A stretch of DNA of 64,000 bases from Bradyrhizobium sp. CCBAU 53421 (GCF_015291625.1 NZ_CP030047.1:4340001-4404000), one strand, 5' to 3'; positions 1 to 9,636 are shown, counted from the stretch's first letter. Numbers and translations are program-made. The notes: a model not told the origin generated them from the letters alone.

Positions 1-148
1 CCTTGGAGCCGAAATGATAGTTCACCGCCGCGAGGTTGACGTTCGCCTCCGCGACGATGTCGCGCAGCGTGACGTCGCCGAAGCCGCGGTCGGCGTAGAG
101 CCGCTCGGCGGCGGCGAGAATGGCGGATCGGGTCTGGTCGCTGGCCAT
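1..148 (-). CDS. TetR-family transcriptional regulator, N-terminal part (C-terminus lies outside the window)
   Basis: The reverse strand from an ATG at 148 reads into a TetR DNA-binding domain of 49 residues before the window edge. It begins MASDQTRSAILAAAERLYAD, continues with a typical helix-turn-helix (VTLRDIVAEANVNLAAVNYH) and reaches FGSK at the edge. The ligand-binding half is missing only because the window ends. The gene is divergent from the acyl-CoA dehydrogenase at 446, so it probably controls that gene and/or itself. An inverted repeat at 214-244 between them is a plausible operator. The family call is seen in the sequence; the target is inferred. Confidence 0.85.
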   Translation of the reverse strand, partial: MASDQTRSAILAAAERLYADRGFGDVTLRDIVAEANVNLAAVNYHFGSK

Positions 149-213
149 GGCTGAGAGCCTTTCCGTTATTCCGCGGGGCGCCGCGGAATGACGAAGACGA
201 CGGGGAGTTGTTT

Positions 214-244
214 TTCAAACATTTGTATGAAACTATCGTTTGAA
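214..244. promoter_or_regulatory. Candidate TetR operator (inverted repeat)
   Basis: TTCAAAC at 214-220 is exactly mirrored by GTTTGAA at 238-244, with an AT-rich 17-base centre. This is the only AT-rich palindromic stretch in the 297-bp gap between the TetR gene and the acyl-CoA dehydrogenase. Its position suits an autoregulatory or divergent-promoter operator. No convincing -35/-10 pair was found next to it. Confidence 0.4.
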
Positions 245-445
245 GAGCCGGAAATGTCAATCCGCGGATCGCGGGGCGGCGTTCTGGCACGCCACAGCCG
301 CCGTTTCCGCGAACGCCCTTGCGAGCCGCGGAAGCGGGGTCGACAATGTTGCCCAACAGGCCAAGACCCAAGGCCAACACAAAGTTCAAGACCCGAGTTC
401 ACGGCCCGAATACGCGGCCCAAGTCTAGGAAACGAGGAGCGTCCC

Positions 446-1678
446 ATGGATTTCACAATGTCTGCCAGGCAGAAGGAATGGCTTGAGCGCGTTCAGGCCT
501 TCATGAAAACGCATGTTCGCCCCGCCGTGCCGATCTACGACAAGCAGGACGCCGAAGGCCCGCGCTGGAAGGTGATCCCGATCCTCGAGGACCTGAAGAA
601 GAAGGCGAAGGCTGAAGGCCTCTGGAACATGTTCATGCCGCCGTCCTCGCACGAGGACGACGAATTCCACGGCGCGGGATTGACCAACCTCGAATACGCG
701 CTGCTGTCGGAAGAAATGGGCCACATCTCTTGGGCTTCGGAAGTGTTCAACTGCTCCGCCCCCGATACCGGCAACATGGAAGTGTTCATCCGCTACGGCA
801 CCAAGGAGCAGAAGCGCAAGTGGCTGCGCCCGCTGATGGACGGCGAGATCCGCTCCGCCTTCCTGATGACCGAGCCGGCGGTCGCTTCGTCTGACGCCAC
901 CAACATCGAGACCCGCATCGAGAAGGACGGCGATCACTACGTCATCAACGGCCGCAAATGGTGGTCGTCCGGCGTCGGCGATCCCCGTTGCAAGGTCGCG
1001 ATCCTGATGGGCAAGACCGACTTCAACGCCGCCAAGCATCAGCAGCAGTCGCAGATCCTGGTGCCGCTCGACACCCCCGGCATCAAGGTCGAGAAGATGC
1101 TGCCGGTGTTCGGCTTCGACGATGCGCCGCACGGCCACGCCCAGGTGCTGCTCGAAAACGTCCGCGTGCCGAAGGAGAACATCCTGCTCGGCGAGGGCCG
1201 CGGCTTCGAGATCGCGCAGGGCCGTCTCGGCCCGGGCCGCATCCATCACTGCATGCGCACCATCGGCCAGGCCGAGGAGGCGCTCGAGAAGATGGTGAAG
1301 CGGCTCGCCTCGCGCACCGCGTTCGGCAAGAAGATCATCGAGCATTCGGTCTGGGAGCAGCGCATCGGCGAGGCGCGCACGGATATCGAGATGAACCGTC
1401 TGCTGTGCCTCAAGGCAGCCGACATGATGGACAAGGTCGGCAACAAGACCGCACAGGCCGAGATCGCGATGATCAAGGTTGCAGCTCCGAACATGGCGCT
1501 CAAGATCATCGACCAGGCGATCCAGGCCTTTGGCGGCGGCGGCGTCTCCGACGAGGCAGGGCTCGCCAAAGCCTATGCCCACATCCGCACGCTGCGCTTG
1601 GCGGACGGTCCGGACGAGGTGCACAATCGCGCCATTGCCAGACTTGAACTTCGGAAGTATGCAAACACGTCGCACTGA
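446..1678 (+). CDS. Acyl-CoA dehydrogenase, ACAD10/11-like class
   Basis: This 410-residue flavoprotein is expected to oxidise an acyl-CoA in the cytoplasm, passing electrons to ETF. The ATG at 446 follows a GAGGAGC ribosome site; the reading frame is open further upstream, but that part does not resemble the family. The FAD/substrate region [13 protein letters not shown] lies near residues 141-153, and the C-terminal FGGGGVSD loop and LADGPDEVH are near 385. The DGPDEVH motif replaces the YEGT-type motif of ordinary medium-chain enzymes and is typical of the ACAD10/ACAD11 group. The kinase-like gene 135 bp downstream is the usual partner of that group, and in animals the two are fused. The substrate is therefore perhaps a hydroxyacyl-CoA (inference). 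Confidence 0.9.
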   Translation: MDFTMSARQKEWLERVQAFMKTHVRPAVPIYDKQDAEGPRWKVIPILEDLKKKAKAEGLWNMFMPPSSHEDDEFHGAGLTNLEYALLSEEMGHISWASEVFNCSAPDTGNMEVFIRYGTKEQKRKWLRPLMDGEIRSAFLMTEPAVASSDATNIETRIEKDGDHYVINGRKWWSSGVGDPRCKVAILMGKTDFNAAKHQQQSQILVPLDTPGIKVEKMLPVFGFDDAPHGHAQVLLENVRVPKENILLGEGRGFEIAQGRLGPGRIHHCMRTIGQAEEALEKMVKRLASRTAFGKKIIEHSVWEQRIGEARTDIEMNRLLCLKAADMMDKVGNKTAQAEIAMIKVAAPNMALKIIDQAIQAFGGGGVSDEAGLAKAYAHIRTLRLADGPDEVHNRAIARLELRKYANTSH

Positions 1679-1736
1679 GCATGACGCGGAACGCATGGCG
1701 TTCACGCTGACATCGTGCTCAGAATGAAAAAGAGAA

Positions 1737-1760
1737 ATCAGGCTGGCGTGCCAGCCTGAT
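1737..1760. other. Perfect hairpin between acyl-CoA dehydrogenase and kinase-like gene
   Basis: ATCAGGCTGGC at 1737-1747 and GCCAGCCTGAT at 1750-1760 are perfect complements around a two-base centre. No T-run follows. It may be an mRNA-stabilising or processing hairpin or a weak attenuator, rather than a full terminator. Confidence 0.5.
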
Positions 1761-1813
1761 CGCGGGAGCGCCCCGATGCGCTCCCTGAAAAATCGAGTTG
1801 AGGGAGCGTCATC

Positions 1814-2872
1814 GTGGCGGACGGCGTCAGGAAAGACGAAGAATTTTCCGGCACAAGGGAAGTCGAGGAGCGCCATCGTATCAACGAGGCGAACCTCTCG
1901 GCCTGGATGCAGGAACACGTCGAGGGTTATCAGGGCCCGCTCAAGGTCCTGCAATTCAAGGGTGGCCAGTCCAACCCGACCTACAAGCTCGAGACCCCCG
2001 GCCGCAACTACGTGATGCGCCGCCGGCCGTTCGGTAAATTGTTGCCGTCGGCTCATGCGGTGGATCGCGAGTTCCGCGTCATCGCGGCCCTCGGCAAGCA
2101 GAATTTCCCGGTCGCGAAAGCCTACGCGCTGTGCACCGACGACGCGGTGGTCGGCTCGGCCTTCTACATCATGTCGATGGAGGAGGGGCGGGTGTTCTGG
2201 GATCCGACGCTGCCGAGCCAGGAGCCTGGTGCGCGCCGCAAGATCTTCACCAGCAAGATCGAGACGCTGGCCAAGCTTCACGTCCTCGATCCCGAAAAGA
2301 TCGGCCTCGGCGATTTCGGCAAGCCCGGCAATTATTTTGCGCGCCAGGTCGACCGCTGGACCAAGCAGTACCGCGCGTCCGAGACGCAGCATATTCCCGA
2401 GTTCGAGAAGCTCGCGGAGTGGCTGCCGAAGACGGTGCCGGAGCAGAAGCGCGTCTCGATTGTGCACGGCGACTATCGCCTCGACAACATGATCTTCCAC
2501 GCCACCGAGCCGCGGGTGCAGGCGGTGCTGGACTGGGAATTGTCGACGCTCGGCGATCCCATGGCCGACTTCACCTATCTGTTGATGCAGTGGACCATGC
2601 CGGGCCTTGCCAACGCCGACCTCAAGGCGTTGAACATTCCGAGCCAGGACGAAGCTGCGCAGATCTACTGCAACGTCACCGGCATGGCCGTGCCGGACCT
2701 CAACTGGTACTTCTCCTACAATCTGTTCCGCCTCGCCGGCATCACGCAGGGCATTGCGGGCCGCGTCCGCGACGGCACCGCCGCCAACGCCAAGGCCCTC
2801 GAGTCGGCCGCGCGCACCGTGCCGCTGTCGAAGGCCTCATGGGAATACGCGCAGAAGGCCGGCGCAACCTGA
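1814..2872 (+). CDS. APH-type phosphotransferase, partner of acyl-CoA dehydrogenase
   Basis: This is a 352-residue cytoplasmic protein of the aminoglycoside-phosphotransferase/choline-kinase fold. The GTG start at 1814 lies about 8 bases after GGGAG. Kinase landmarks are intact: VMRRRP near 68-73 (nucleotide-binding lobe), the catalytic loop IVHGDYRLDN at 216-225 and DWELSTLGDP at 240-249 for metal binding. The family is not restricted to antibiotics. Next to an ACAD10/11-like dehydrogenase the expected role is phosphorylating a hydroxyacyl-CoA so that the hydroxyl can be eliminated, as LvaA does in levulinate catabolism (known family role; assignment here is inferred). Antibiotic resistance is unlikely. 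Confidence 0.85.
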   Translation: MADGVRKDEEFSGTREVEERHRINEANLSAWMQEHVEGYQGPLKVLQFKGGQSNPTYKLETPGRNYVMRRRPFGKLLPSAHAVDREFRVIAALGKQNFPVAKAYALCTDDAVVGSAFYIMSMEEGRVFWDPTLPSQEPGARRKIFTSKIETLAKLHVLDPEKIGLGDFGKPGNYFARQVDRWTKQYRASETQHIPEFEKLAEWLPKTVPEQKRVSIVHGDYRLDNMIFHATEPRVQAVLDWELSTLGDPMADFTYLLMQWTMPGLANADLKALNIPSQDEAAQIYCNVTGMAVPDLNWYFSYNLFRLAGITQGIAGRVRDGTAANAKALESAARTVPLSKASWEYAQKAGAT

Positions 2873-2881
2873 TCCGAAAAC

Positions 2882-2919
2882 GCGGCGCGATCCCCCAGGG
2901 TTCGCGCCGCTTTTCTTTT
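2882..2919 (+). terminator. Intrinsic terminator after the acyl-CoA dehydrogenase/kinase pair
   Basis: A 9-bp stem, GCGGCGCGA (2882-2890) with TCGCGCCGC (2902-2910), is followed directly by TTTTCTTTT. It lies 10 bases after the stop codon of the kinase-like gene and should end that transcript. Confidence 0.85.
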
Positions 2920-2920
2920 C

Positions 2921-3096
2921 ACCTCGCCCCGCTTGCGGGGAGAGGTCGGAACGCATGCAGCGAAGCGAAATGCGATCCGGGTGAGGGGGGCTCTCCGCGA
3001 GTCCGTCCTTCACGCAGTTTGCGGAAGCAACCCCTCACCCCAACCCTCTAAGAGCGAGCTACGCTCGTCTCGACCCCGCAAGAGCGGGGCGAGGGA
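2921..3096. repeat. Dispersed intergenic palindromic repeat (CCTCGCCCCGC...GCGGGGCGAGG type)
   Basis: The outer arms CCTCGCCCCGC (2922-2932) and GCGGGGCGAGG (3084-3094) are inverted copies. Inside lie GGTGAGGGG/CCCCTCACC arms and short hairpins. No coding potential is evident. The layout (nested inverted arms, roughly 170 bp, sitting between genes) matches a repeat type I recall as abundant in Bradyrhizobium and related genomes; the genome-wide copy number cannot be checked here. Confidence 0.7.
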
Positions 3097-3228
3097 GTAG
3101 AATTGCGCCGTTTCTGCGAACTGCGGCATGTTTCCGCATTGTAGCCATCTGTGACTTGAGTTCGCTGCGCCGCTTTGGCAAGTCAGTCCGGTCAACGCCC
3201 GCACTGGTCCTGATCGGACAATTTCACT

Positions 3229-4143
3229 TTGACCCTTTCCTCGAATCTTCGCGGCAGCCTGTTCATGGCGGCCGCCATGGCCAGCTTCACGGTCAACGAC
3301 ACCATCACCAAGGCGGTGTCGGCGGAACTCAACATCGGGGAGGTCCTGCTGGTCCGCGGCCTGGTCGCGATGGTGCTGGTCGCGGCACTCGCCTGGTATC
3401 GCGACGCGCTGCGCAGTTTTGGCGCGCTGCTGATCTGGCCGGTTGGACTGCGCGTCCTTGGCGAGATTGGCGGCACGCTGACCTATCTCTCGGCGATTGC
3501 GCAGATCCCGCTCGCCAATGCGTCGGCGATCTTCCAGGCGCTGCCGCTCGTCATCACATTGGGCGCGGCACTGGTGTTCGGCGAGCCGGTCGGCTGGCGG
3601 CGCTGGCTTGCGATCGCCACCGGCTTCATCGGCGTGCTGGTCATCGTCCGGCCCGGCGCGGAGGGTTTTAGCCAGGCCGCGCTGTTGGCGCTGGCCTCGG
3701 TCGGCTTCTGCGCAGTGCGCGATCTCGCCACCCGCCGCATTCCGAAGCACTTGCCGACGGTGTTCATCACGCTGCTCACGACCGTGACGGTGACGACGGC
3801 GGGTGCCGTCGTGCTGGTGCCGCTCGGCGGCTGGAAGCCGCCATCCGGCCATGCGCTCGGCCTGCTTGCATTCGCCGCGGTGCTGATCCTGATCGGCTAT
3901 CAATGCATCATCGTGTCGCTACGAACCGGTGACATCTCGGCGGTGGCCCCGTTCCGCTACACCGCGCTGCCATGGGCGATGCTGACCGGCTATCTCGCCT
4001 TCGGCCACAAGCCCGACGGCGCGATGCTCGCGGGTGCGGCGATCATCGTCGCCTCCGGCCTCTATGCCTTCTACCGCGAGCGCCAGCGCGACAAGCTCCG
4101 CCCGGCAGCGACGGGACCGGGCCTGCCGCCGGACGGGTTGTGA
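3229..4143 (+). CDS. EamA/DMT-family transporter (drug/metabolite exporter type)
   Basis: This 304-residue inner-membrane protein has about ten hydrophobic segments arranged as two EamA halves (roughly residues 10-140 and 150-285). It includes a conserved-looking end of the first half, FGEPVGWRRWLAIATGFIGV, and a C-terminal FGHKPDGAMLAGAAIIVASG. Such proteins usually export small metabolites or amino acids; the substrate cannot be told. The start is a TTG at 3229; the ATG at 3265 is an alternative that would shorten the first membrane segment. The gene stands alone between two palindromic repeats, with no operon partner. Confidence 0.85.
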   Translation: MTLSSNLRGSLFMAAAMASFTVNDTITKAVSAELNIGEVLLVRGLVAMVLVAALAWYRDALRSFGALLIWPVGLRVLGEIGGTLTYLSAIAQIPLANASAIFQALPLVITLGAALVFGEPVGWRRWLAIATGFIGVLVIVRPGAEGFSQAALLALASVGFCAVRDLATRRIPKHLPTVFITLLTTVTVTTAGAVVLVPLGGWKPPSGHALGLLAFAAVLILIGYQCIIVSLRTGDISAVAPFRYTALPWAMLTGYLAFGHKPDGAMLAGAAIIVASGLYAFYRERQRDKLRPAATGPGLPPDGL

Positions 4144-4150
4144 TGCTTTG

Positions 4151-4232
4151 TAGGGCGGATTAGCGAAGCGTAATCCGCCGACGGTGTCGCGGCGCAGGAG
4201 CGGAGGGTTACGCCTTCGGCTGACCCGCCCTA
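4151..4232. repeat. Dispersed palindromic repeat, TAGGGCGGATTAGCG...CCGCCCTA type (copy 1)
   Basis: The element starts TAGGGCGGATTAGCGAAGCG and ends GGCTGACCCGCCCTA. Its ends are inverted, and an internal TAATCCGCC/GGTTACGCC pair gives it a cruciform layout. A second copy with the same design is at 58026-58100 in this window. It probably does not encode a product. Confidence 0.75.
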
Positions 4233-4251
4233 GGTCCGGATGCACCGAACA

Positions 4252-5010
4252 TCAGTGAATGCCTGTGAACAGCCGGTTCCAGCGCACCGAGGACGGCCAG
4301 CGCCACACCTGCCAGGCCGGCGCGTCGTTGCCGATCGAGAAGAAGATCAGCTTGGCCTGTCCGATCAGGTTCTCGAACGGCACGTAACCGACCCCGCCGC
4401 GGGCAGGGGGAACGCGGCTGTCGGCCGAGTTGTCGCGGTTGTCGCCCATCGCGAAGAAATGCCCCGGCGGTACCACATAGACCTGCGTGTTGTCGTATTC
4501 GGAACGCTCGATGCGATCGAGCGTGTCGTAGCTGACCCCGTTCGGCAGGGTCTCGCGCCAGCGCTTGACGCGGACCGGACGCGGCCTCTCGTCGCGATCG
4601 ACATAGTCGTCGACCCGCTCGCGCTTGACCGCGGTGCCGTTGATGTACAGCTGCCCGTCGATCATCTGAATGCGATCGCCGGGCAGGCCGATCACGCGCT
4701 TGATGAAATCGACGGAGTCGTCGCTCGGCAGCCGGAACACCACGACGTCACCCGGCTTGGGCTCGGAGCCGAAGATGCGGCCCGAGAACAGAGGCGGCGA
4801 GAAAGGCAGGGAGTAGTGCGTGTATCCGTAGCTGTACTTCGAGAGAAAAAGGTAGTCGCCGACCAGCAATGTCGATTCCATCGATTCCGACGGGATGTTG
4901 AAGGACTGGAACAGGAAGGTGCGGATCACCAGCGCGATGATCAGCGCCTGCACGGCGACGCGGAAGGTTTCCGTCCATCCGCCTTGCTGTCGTTCTTTCT
5001 CGGTCGACAT
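4252..5010 (-). CDS. lepB: Signal peptidase I
   Basis: This 252-residue membrane-anchored serine protease removes signal peptides from secreted proteins at the periplasmic face of the inner membrane. One membrane segment lies at about 17-35. The catalytic Ser43 sits in PSESM and the general base Lys104 in FIKRVIGLPGDR. The box-E motif GDNRDNSADSR is present near the C-terminus. The ATG follows a GGGAG site. It is not next to rnc or acpS, the usual lepB partners in this group, so it may be a second, paralogous signal peptidase (inference). It lies 40 bp downstream of the ArgE-like gene on the same strand and may be co-transcribed with it. Confidence 0.93.
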   Translation of the reverse strand: MSTEKERQQGGWTETFRVAVQALIIALVIRTFLFQSFNIPSESMESTLLVGDYLFLSKYSYGYTHYSLPFSPPLFSGRIFGSEPKPGDVVVFRLPSDDSVDFIKRVIGLPGDRIQMIDGQLYINGTAVKRERVDDYVDRDERPRPVRVKRWRETLPNGVSYDTLDRIERSEYDNTQVYVVPPGHFFAMGDNRDNSADSRVPPARGGVGYVPFENLIGQAKLIFFSIGNDAPAWQVWRWPSSVRWNRLFTGIH

Positions 5011-5050
5011 GGTCTCCCGGGCTCCCGTTTCGCGCCCTGTAATCGGGGTA

Positions 5051-6220
<1,170 letters not shown>

Positions 6221-6388
6221 GGCCTGTTCGTTTGCGAGGGATTGTGCAGGGAATTGCTGATGTGCCGGCAATCCTGCCAACAAAGTATAACAGCTGGTTT
6301 GCCTGCTGGGGCCAAGCAATATTCGGACCGTTGCCGGACGTTGTTGCGGGTCCACCTGCATCGCCCCATGTAGGGGCGGGAGATGGCC

Positions 6389-6739
6389 ATGATCCAGCAA
6401 CTGCGCATCTACGAAATCTTCGAAAACAACAAGGCCGCGTTCCACGCCCGGTTCCGCGATCACGCGGCGCGGATCATGACGGGGCGCTACGGTTTCAAAT
6501 TCGCAAGCATGTGGGAAACGAAATTCGGTGACCGCACTGAATTCGTGTATCTGCTCGAATGGCCCGACGAGGCGACCAAGACCGCGCAATGGGCGGCCTT
6601 CATGGCCGATCCCGAATGGGCCGAGATCAAGCGGGTCACCCATGCCGAGCATGGCCCGATGGTCGGCCAGATCGAGGACCGGTTGCTGGCCCAGGTGGAC
6701 TATTCGCCGGCGAGGGGGCGGAGCCTGTTGCTGGGGTAG
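6389..6739 (+). CDS. NIPSNAP-family protein
   Basis: This small protein of 116 residues has the NIPSNAP/dimeric alpha-beta barrel pattern: an early QLRIYEI strand, FHARFRDHA, and a central FVYLLEWPDE followed by AFMADPEW. Such proteins are of poorly known role. The ATG at 6389 is preferred because GGGGCGGGAG ends 6 bases before it; the ATG at 6383 touches that site and would add two residues. It is divergent from the argE-like gene, and the two starts are about 170 bp apart. Confidence 0.8.
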   Translation: MIQQLRIYEIFENNKAAFHARFRDHAARIMTGRYGFKFASMWETKFGDRTEFVYLLEWPDEATKTAQWAAFMADPEWAEIKRVTHAEHGPMVGQIEDRLLAQVDYSPARGRSLLLG

Positions 6740-6818
6740 GGTGCAGTAGCGCAAAGCTCGGACAGATCATGTCGCGAGAAGCGCGGGTGCATGGCGCGCA
6801 GCGAACCACAAATTCGAT

Positions 6819-6950
6819 GTCGTCCCGGGCAAGCGAAGCGCGACCCGGGACCCATAACCACGAATGCCAATTGGTTTGCGAAGCTGGAGCCACAGTGCGC
6901 TCAACAGCGTAATCCTGTGGTTATGGGTCCCTGCTTTCGCAGGGACGACA
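6819..6950. repeat. Dispersed palindromic repeat with inverted CCCATAACCAC arms
   Basis: The element has a hairpin at each end: GTCCCGGG/CCCGGGAC at the left and GTCCCTGC/GCAGGGAC at the right. Between them lie long inverted arms CCCATAACCAC and GTGGTTATGGG. The ends GTCGTCCC and GGGACGAC are complementary. It fills most of the 277-bp gap between the NIPSNAP gene and the convergent SDR gene. It is the same structural type as 9531-9636. Confidence 0.75.
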
Positions 6951-7016
6951 GTGGTGATGTGGCGCCGTTATCGCGCCGTACGGACTGACAGGCCCGTCGA
7001 ACGGAGAATGCCGTCG

Positions 7017-7802
7017 CTAGATCGGTTTGCCTGTATACGGCATCGACGCGGTGAGGCCGCCGTCGACCGGGATGGCCTGGCCATTGACGTAGGACGCCTC
7101 GTCGCTCGCCAGGAACAGTCCCATCGCGGCGAGCTCGTGCGGCTGGCCGGGACGCTTCAAGGGATTCAGCTGGCCGATCTTGTCCTGGGTGCCGCGCTCC
7201 TTGGCGCGATCGAACACCGGCTTGGTCATGCCGGTCTCGATCAGGCCCGGGCAGATCGCGTTGATGCGCACGCCGGTGCCGGAGAGCGAGTAGGCGGTGG
7301 TCTGGACCAGGCTGATGACGCCGGCCTTGCTCGCGCCGTAGGGATGTCCGCTGGCGCCGGACTTCAGGCCCGCGACCGAGGCGGTGCAGACGATCGAGCC
7401 TGAACCTTGCTTGGTCATGTGCGGGATCGAATGCTTGATGGCGAGGAAGGGGCCGATGAGATTGACGCGCAGCACTTCCTGCCAGTGTTCGACGGTCTGG
7501 TCGGCGAGCGGGACGAGGCCGCCGCTGACGCCGGCATTGGCCCAGATCGCATCGAGCTTGCCGTACTTCGAAACCGCCTTCTCGATGAAGGCCTTCACGT
7601 CGCTCTCCGAGCCGGCATCCGCGGTGACGGCTTCGACGGTGCCGCCGGCATCGCGCACCAGCTTGGCGGTCTCGTTCACGCCATCGCTGCGATCGACCGC
7701 GATCAGTTTCGCGCCTTCCTTGGTGAACAGCAGCGACGCCGCGCGGCCGATGCCGCTGCCTGCGCCGGTGATGATGACGGATTTTCCTTCGAGGCGGCCC
7801 AT
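7017..7802 (-). CDS. SDR-family NAD(P)-dependent oxidoreductase
   Basis: This 261-residue classical short-chain dehydrogenase has the cofactor motif TGAGSGIG at 12-19, NAG at 89-91 and the catalytic Ser142, Tyr155 and Lys159 (YGASK). The substrate-side PGLIETGM and the C-terminal VDGG tail are present. It probably oxidises or reduces a hydroxyl/keto group on a CoA ester, steroid-like or small alcohol substrate; this cannot be decided. The ATG follows GGGAGAGA. It is divergent from the histidine phosphatase gene 139 bp away, so the two may share regulation. Confidence 0.88.
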   Translation of the reverse strand: MGRLEGKSVIITGAGSGIGRAASLLFTKEGAKLIAVDRSDGVNETAKLVRDAGGTVEAVTADAGSESDVKAFIEKAVSKYGKLDAIWANAGVSGGLVPLADQTVEHWQEVLRVNLIGPFLAIKHSIPHMTKQGSGSIVCTASVAGLKSGASGHPYGASKAGVISLVQTTAYSLSGTGVRINAICPGLIETGMTKPVFDRAKERGTQDKIGQLNPLKRPGQPHELAAMGLFLASDEASYVNGQAIPVDGGLTASMPYTGKPI

Positions 7803-7941
7803 GATTCTCTCCCTGCTCGCATGGTCCGTGGCGCGTCTGCCGCGCGACGGAATTCAAACAAAATTTCAAACGTCCGAAGCACTTGAGACGATGTGCGGCG
7901 TGACGTACAGCGACGGGGGACAGTATTGAAGGGCTCATCCG

Positions 7942-8649
7942 ATGTCCAATCCAGAGAAGCCTAACGTGACGGTGACGCGGTGGTGGTGGGTGCGTCATGC
8001 GCCGGTGCGCAGCGATGGCGGCAACATCTACGGGCAGGAGGATATCGACTGCGACACCGGCGATGTCGAAGTGTTCGAGGCGGTCGCCAAGATGCTGCCG
8101 CGCAACGCCGTGTGGTATTCGAGCAATCTGAAGCGCACGCACAAGACCGCGGAAGCGATCTGGGCCGCCGGTTTCCCAAAGCCTGCCAACATGACGCAGG
8201 AGCGCGACTTCGCCGAGCTGCATCTCGGCCGGTGGCAGGGCATGAACCGCGCCGCATTTCTCGCCAGCCGTCCGCCCGGCAATCTCTGGTTCGCTGACGT
8301 CAACGAGCCTGCGCCCGGCGGCGAGAGTTTCATGGATCTCTACACCCGCGTCTGCCGCACCATCGTGCGGATCACCGCAGCGGAGACCGGCAAGGACATC
8401 ATTGCGGTCGGCCATGGCGGCGTGATCAGGGCCGCGGTCGGTCTGGCGCTTGGCGGCCAGCCGGATCGGGGTCTGTCGTTTGATATCGACAATGTCTCGG
8501 TGACGCGGCTCGATCACATCGCGGCGCCCAACGTGTCGACGTGGCGGTTGCCGATGGTGAACCAGCAGCCCTGGATCGCCGATCCCAGGCACGCCGCGAT
8601 GCATCAGCCGTCCGGACCTGACGTCAGGCCGGCGAGCAAGCTTGCGTGA
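7942..8649 (+). CDS. Histidine phosphatase family protein
   Basis: This 235-residue cytoplasmic phosphatase of the phosphoglycerate-mutase branch has the phospho-acceptor His19 in VRHAP (the usual RHG reads RHA here). The acid residue is likely Glu92 in DFAELHLGRWQG, and the second histidine is in VGHGGV (His158). An unusual triple tryptophan (RWWWVRH) precedes the active histidine. The gene lies between two SDR genes and reads toward the second. Histidine phosphatases, SDRs, acyl-CoA dehydrogenases and APH-type kinases occur together in some catabolic clusters, which suggests a phosphorylated acyl intermediate (inference). The substrate is not known. Confidence 0.85.
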   Translation: MSNPEKPNVTVTRWWWVRHAPVRSDGGNIYGQEDIDCDTGDVEVFEAVAKMLPRNAVWYSSNLKRTHKTAEAIWAAGFPKPANMTQERDFAELHLGRWQGMNRAAFLASRPPGNLWFADVNEPAPGGESFMDLYTRVCRTIVRITAAETGKDIIAVGHGGVIRAAVGLALGGQPDRGLSFDIDNVSVTRLDHIAAPNVSTWRLPMVNQQPWIADPRHAAMHQPSGPDVRPASKLA

Positions 8650-8724
8650 TTGCTGCTATCGCAACGCCGAAACGCTGCCTAAGCTCAACACAGAATTCAA
8701 ACGCCTTACATCAGGGAGAGAAAC

Positions 8725-9492
8725 ATGACCTTGTTCGACATGAAGGGAAAAGTCGCCGTCATCACCGGCTCGACGCGCGGCATCGGACGCGCCATCGCAG
8801 AGCGCATGGCCGAGCACGGCGCCAAGGTCGTGATCTCCTCGCGCAAGGCCGACGTCTGCGAGCAGGTGGCCGCGGAGATCAATGACAGCTACGGCAAGGG
8901 CACCGCGGTCGCGATCGCGGCCAACATCTCGTCGAAGGAAAACCTGCAGAACCTGGTCGACGAGAGCAACCGCGCCTTCGGCAAGATCGACGTGCTGGTC
9001 TGCAACGCGGCATCCAACCCTTACTACGGTCCGCTTGCCGGCATCTCCGACGATCAGTTCAGGAAAATCCTCGAGAACAACATCGTCGCCAACAACTGGC
9101 TGATCTCGATGGTGGTGCCGCAGATGATCGAGCGCAAGGACGGCTCGATCATCATCGTCTCCTCGATCGGCGGCCTGAAGGGTTCGACCATCCTCGGCGC
9201 CTATGCGATCTCCAAGGCTGCCGACATGCAGCTCGCGCGCAACCTCGCCTGCGAATACGGCAAGCACAACATCCGCGTGAACTGCATCGCGCCGGGCCTG
9301 ATCAAGACCGACTTTGCGAAGGCGCTGTGGGACAACCCGGACAATCTGAAGGCTTCGACCGCGCGCTCGCCGCTGCTGCGGATCGGCGTGCCCGACGAGA
9401 TCGCGGGCGCCGCCGTGTTCATGGGTTCGCGCGCCGGCGACTTCATGACCGGCCAAACCGTGGTGATCGACGGCGGCGCGACGATCAGCTGA
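8725..9492 (+). CDS. SDR-family oxidoreductase (second copy, divergent subtype)
   Basis: This 255-residue short-chain dehydrogenase has TGSTRGIG at 14-21, the variant NAA instead of NAG at 94-96, and the catalytic Ser147, Tyr160 and Lys164. The VCNAASNPY stretch resembles the DHRS4/peroxisomal reductase-like subgroup. It starts 75 bp after the histidine phosphatase gene on the same strand, behind a GGGAGAG site, and is probably co-transcribed with it. It is only distantly similar to the SDR at 7017, so it is not a recent duplicate. Confidence 0.88.
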   Translation: MTLFDMKGKVAVITGSTRGIGRAIAERMAEHGAKVVISSRKADVCEQVAAEINDSYGKGTAVAIAANISSKENLQNLVDESNRAFGKIDVLVCNAASNPYYGPLAGISDDQFRKILENNIVANNWLISMVVPQMIERKDGSIIIVSSIGGLKGSTILGAYAISKAADMQLARNLACEYGKHNIRVNCIAPGLIKTDFAKALWDNPDNLKASTARSPLLRIGVPDEIAGAAVFMGSRAGDFMTGQTVVIDGGATIS

Positions 9493-9530
9493 CGCCGGCG
9501 TTGGTGCGCAGAGCGCGCCACCGCTCGACT

Positions 9531-9636
9531 CGTCATCACCCGCGAAAGCGGGTGATCCAGTATTCCAGAGGCGGCTGTGCTTGAGCCGATGGGCCGCGCG
9601 GCGTACTGGATGCCCCGCATGCGCGGGGCATGACAG
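9531..9636. repeat. Dispersed palindromic repeat between convergent genes
   Basis: The left hairpin is ATCACCCGC-GAAA-GCGGGTGAT. The right hairpin is TGCCCCGC-ATGC-GCGGGGCA. Between them, TCCAGTA and TACTGGA are inverted. The ends CGTCAT and ATGACA are nearly complementary. It sits between the convergent SDR and serine-hydrolase genes and could act as a bidirectional transcription stop. It has the same architecture as the element at 6819-6950. Confidence 0.75.

Noticed and set aside
188..445. Longer N-terminus for the acyl-CoA dehydrogenase (86 extra codons)
   Set aside because: The added part is Arg/Ser-rich and unlike the family; the ATG at 446 has a good ribosome site.
425..2500. 691-codon antisense frame over the dehydrogenase and kinase genes
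   Set aside because: It lies opposite two well-supported genes and shows no family similarity.
1814..2872. Antibiotic resistance role for the APH-type protein
   Set aside because: The fold is shared by many kinases; the partner dehydrogenase points to catabolism.
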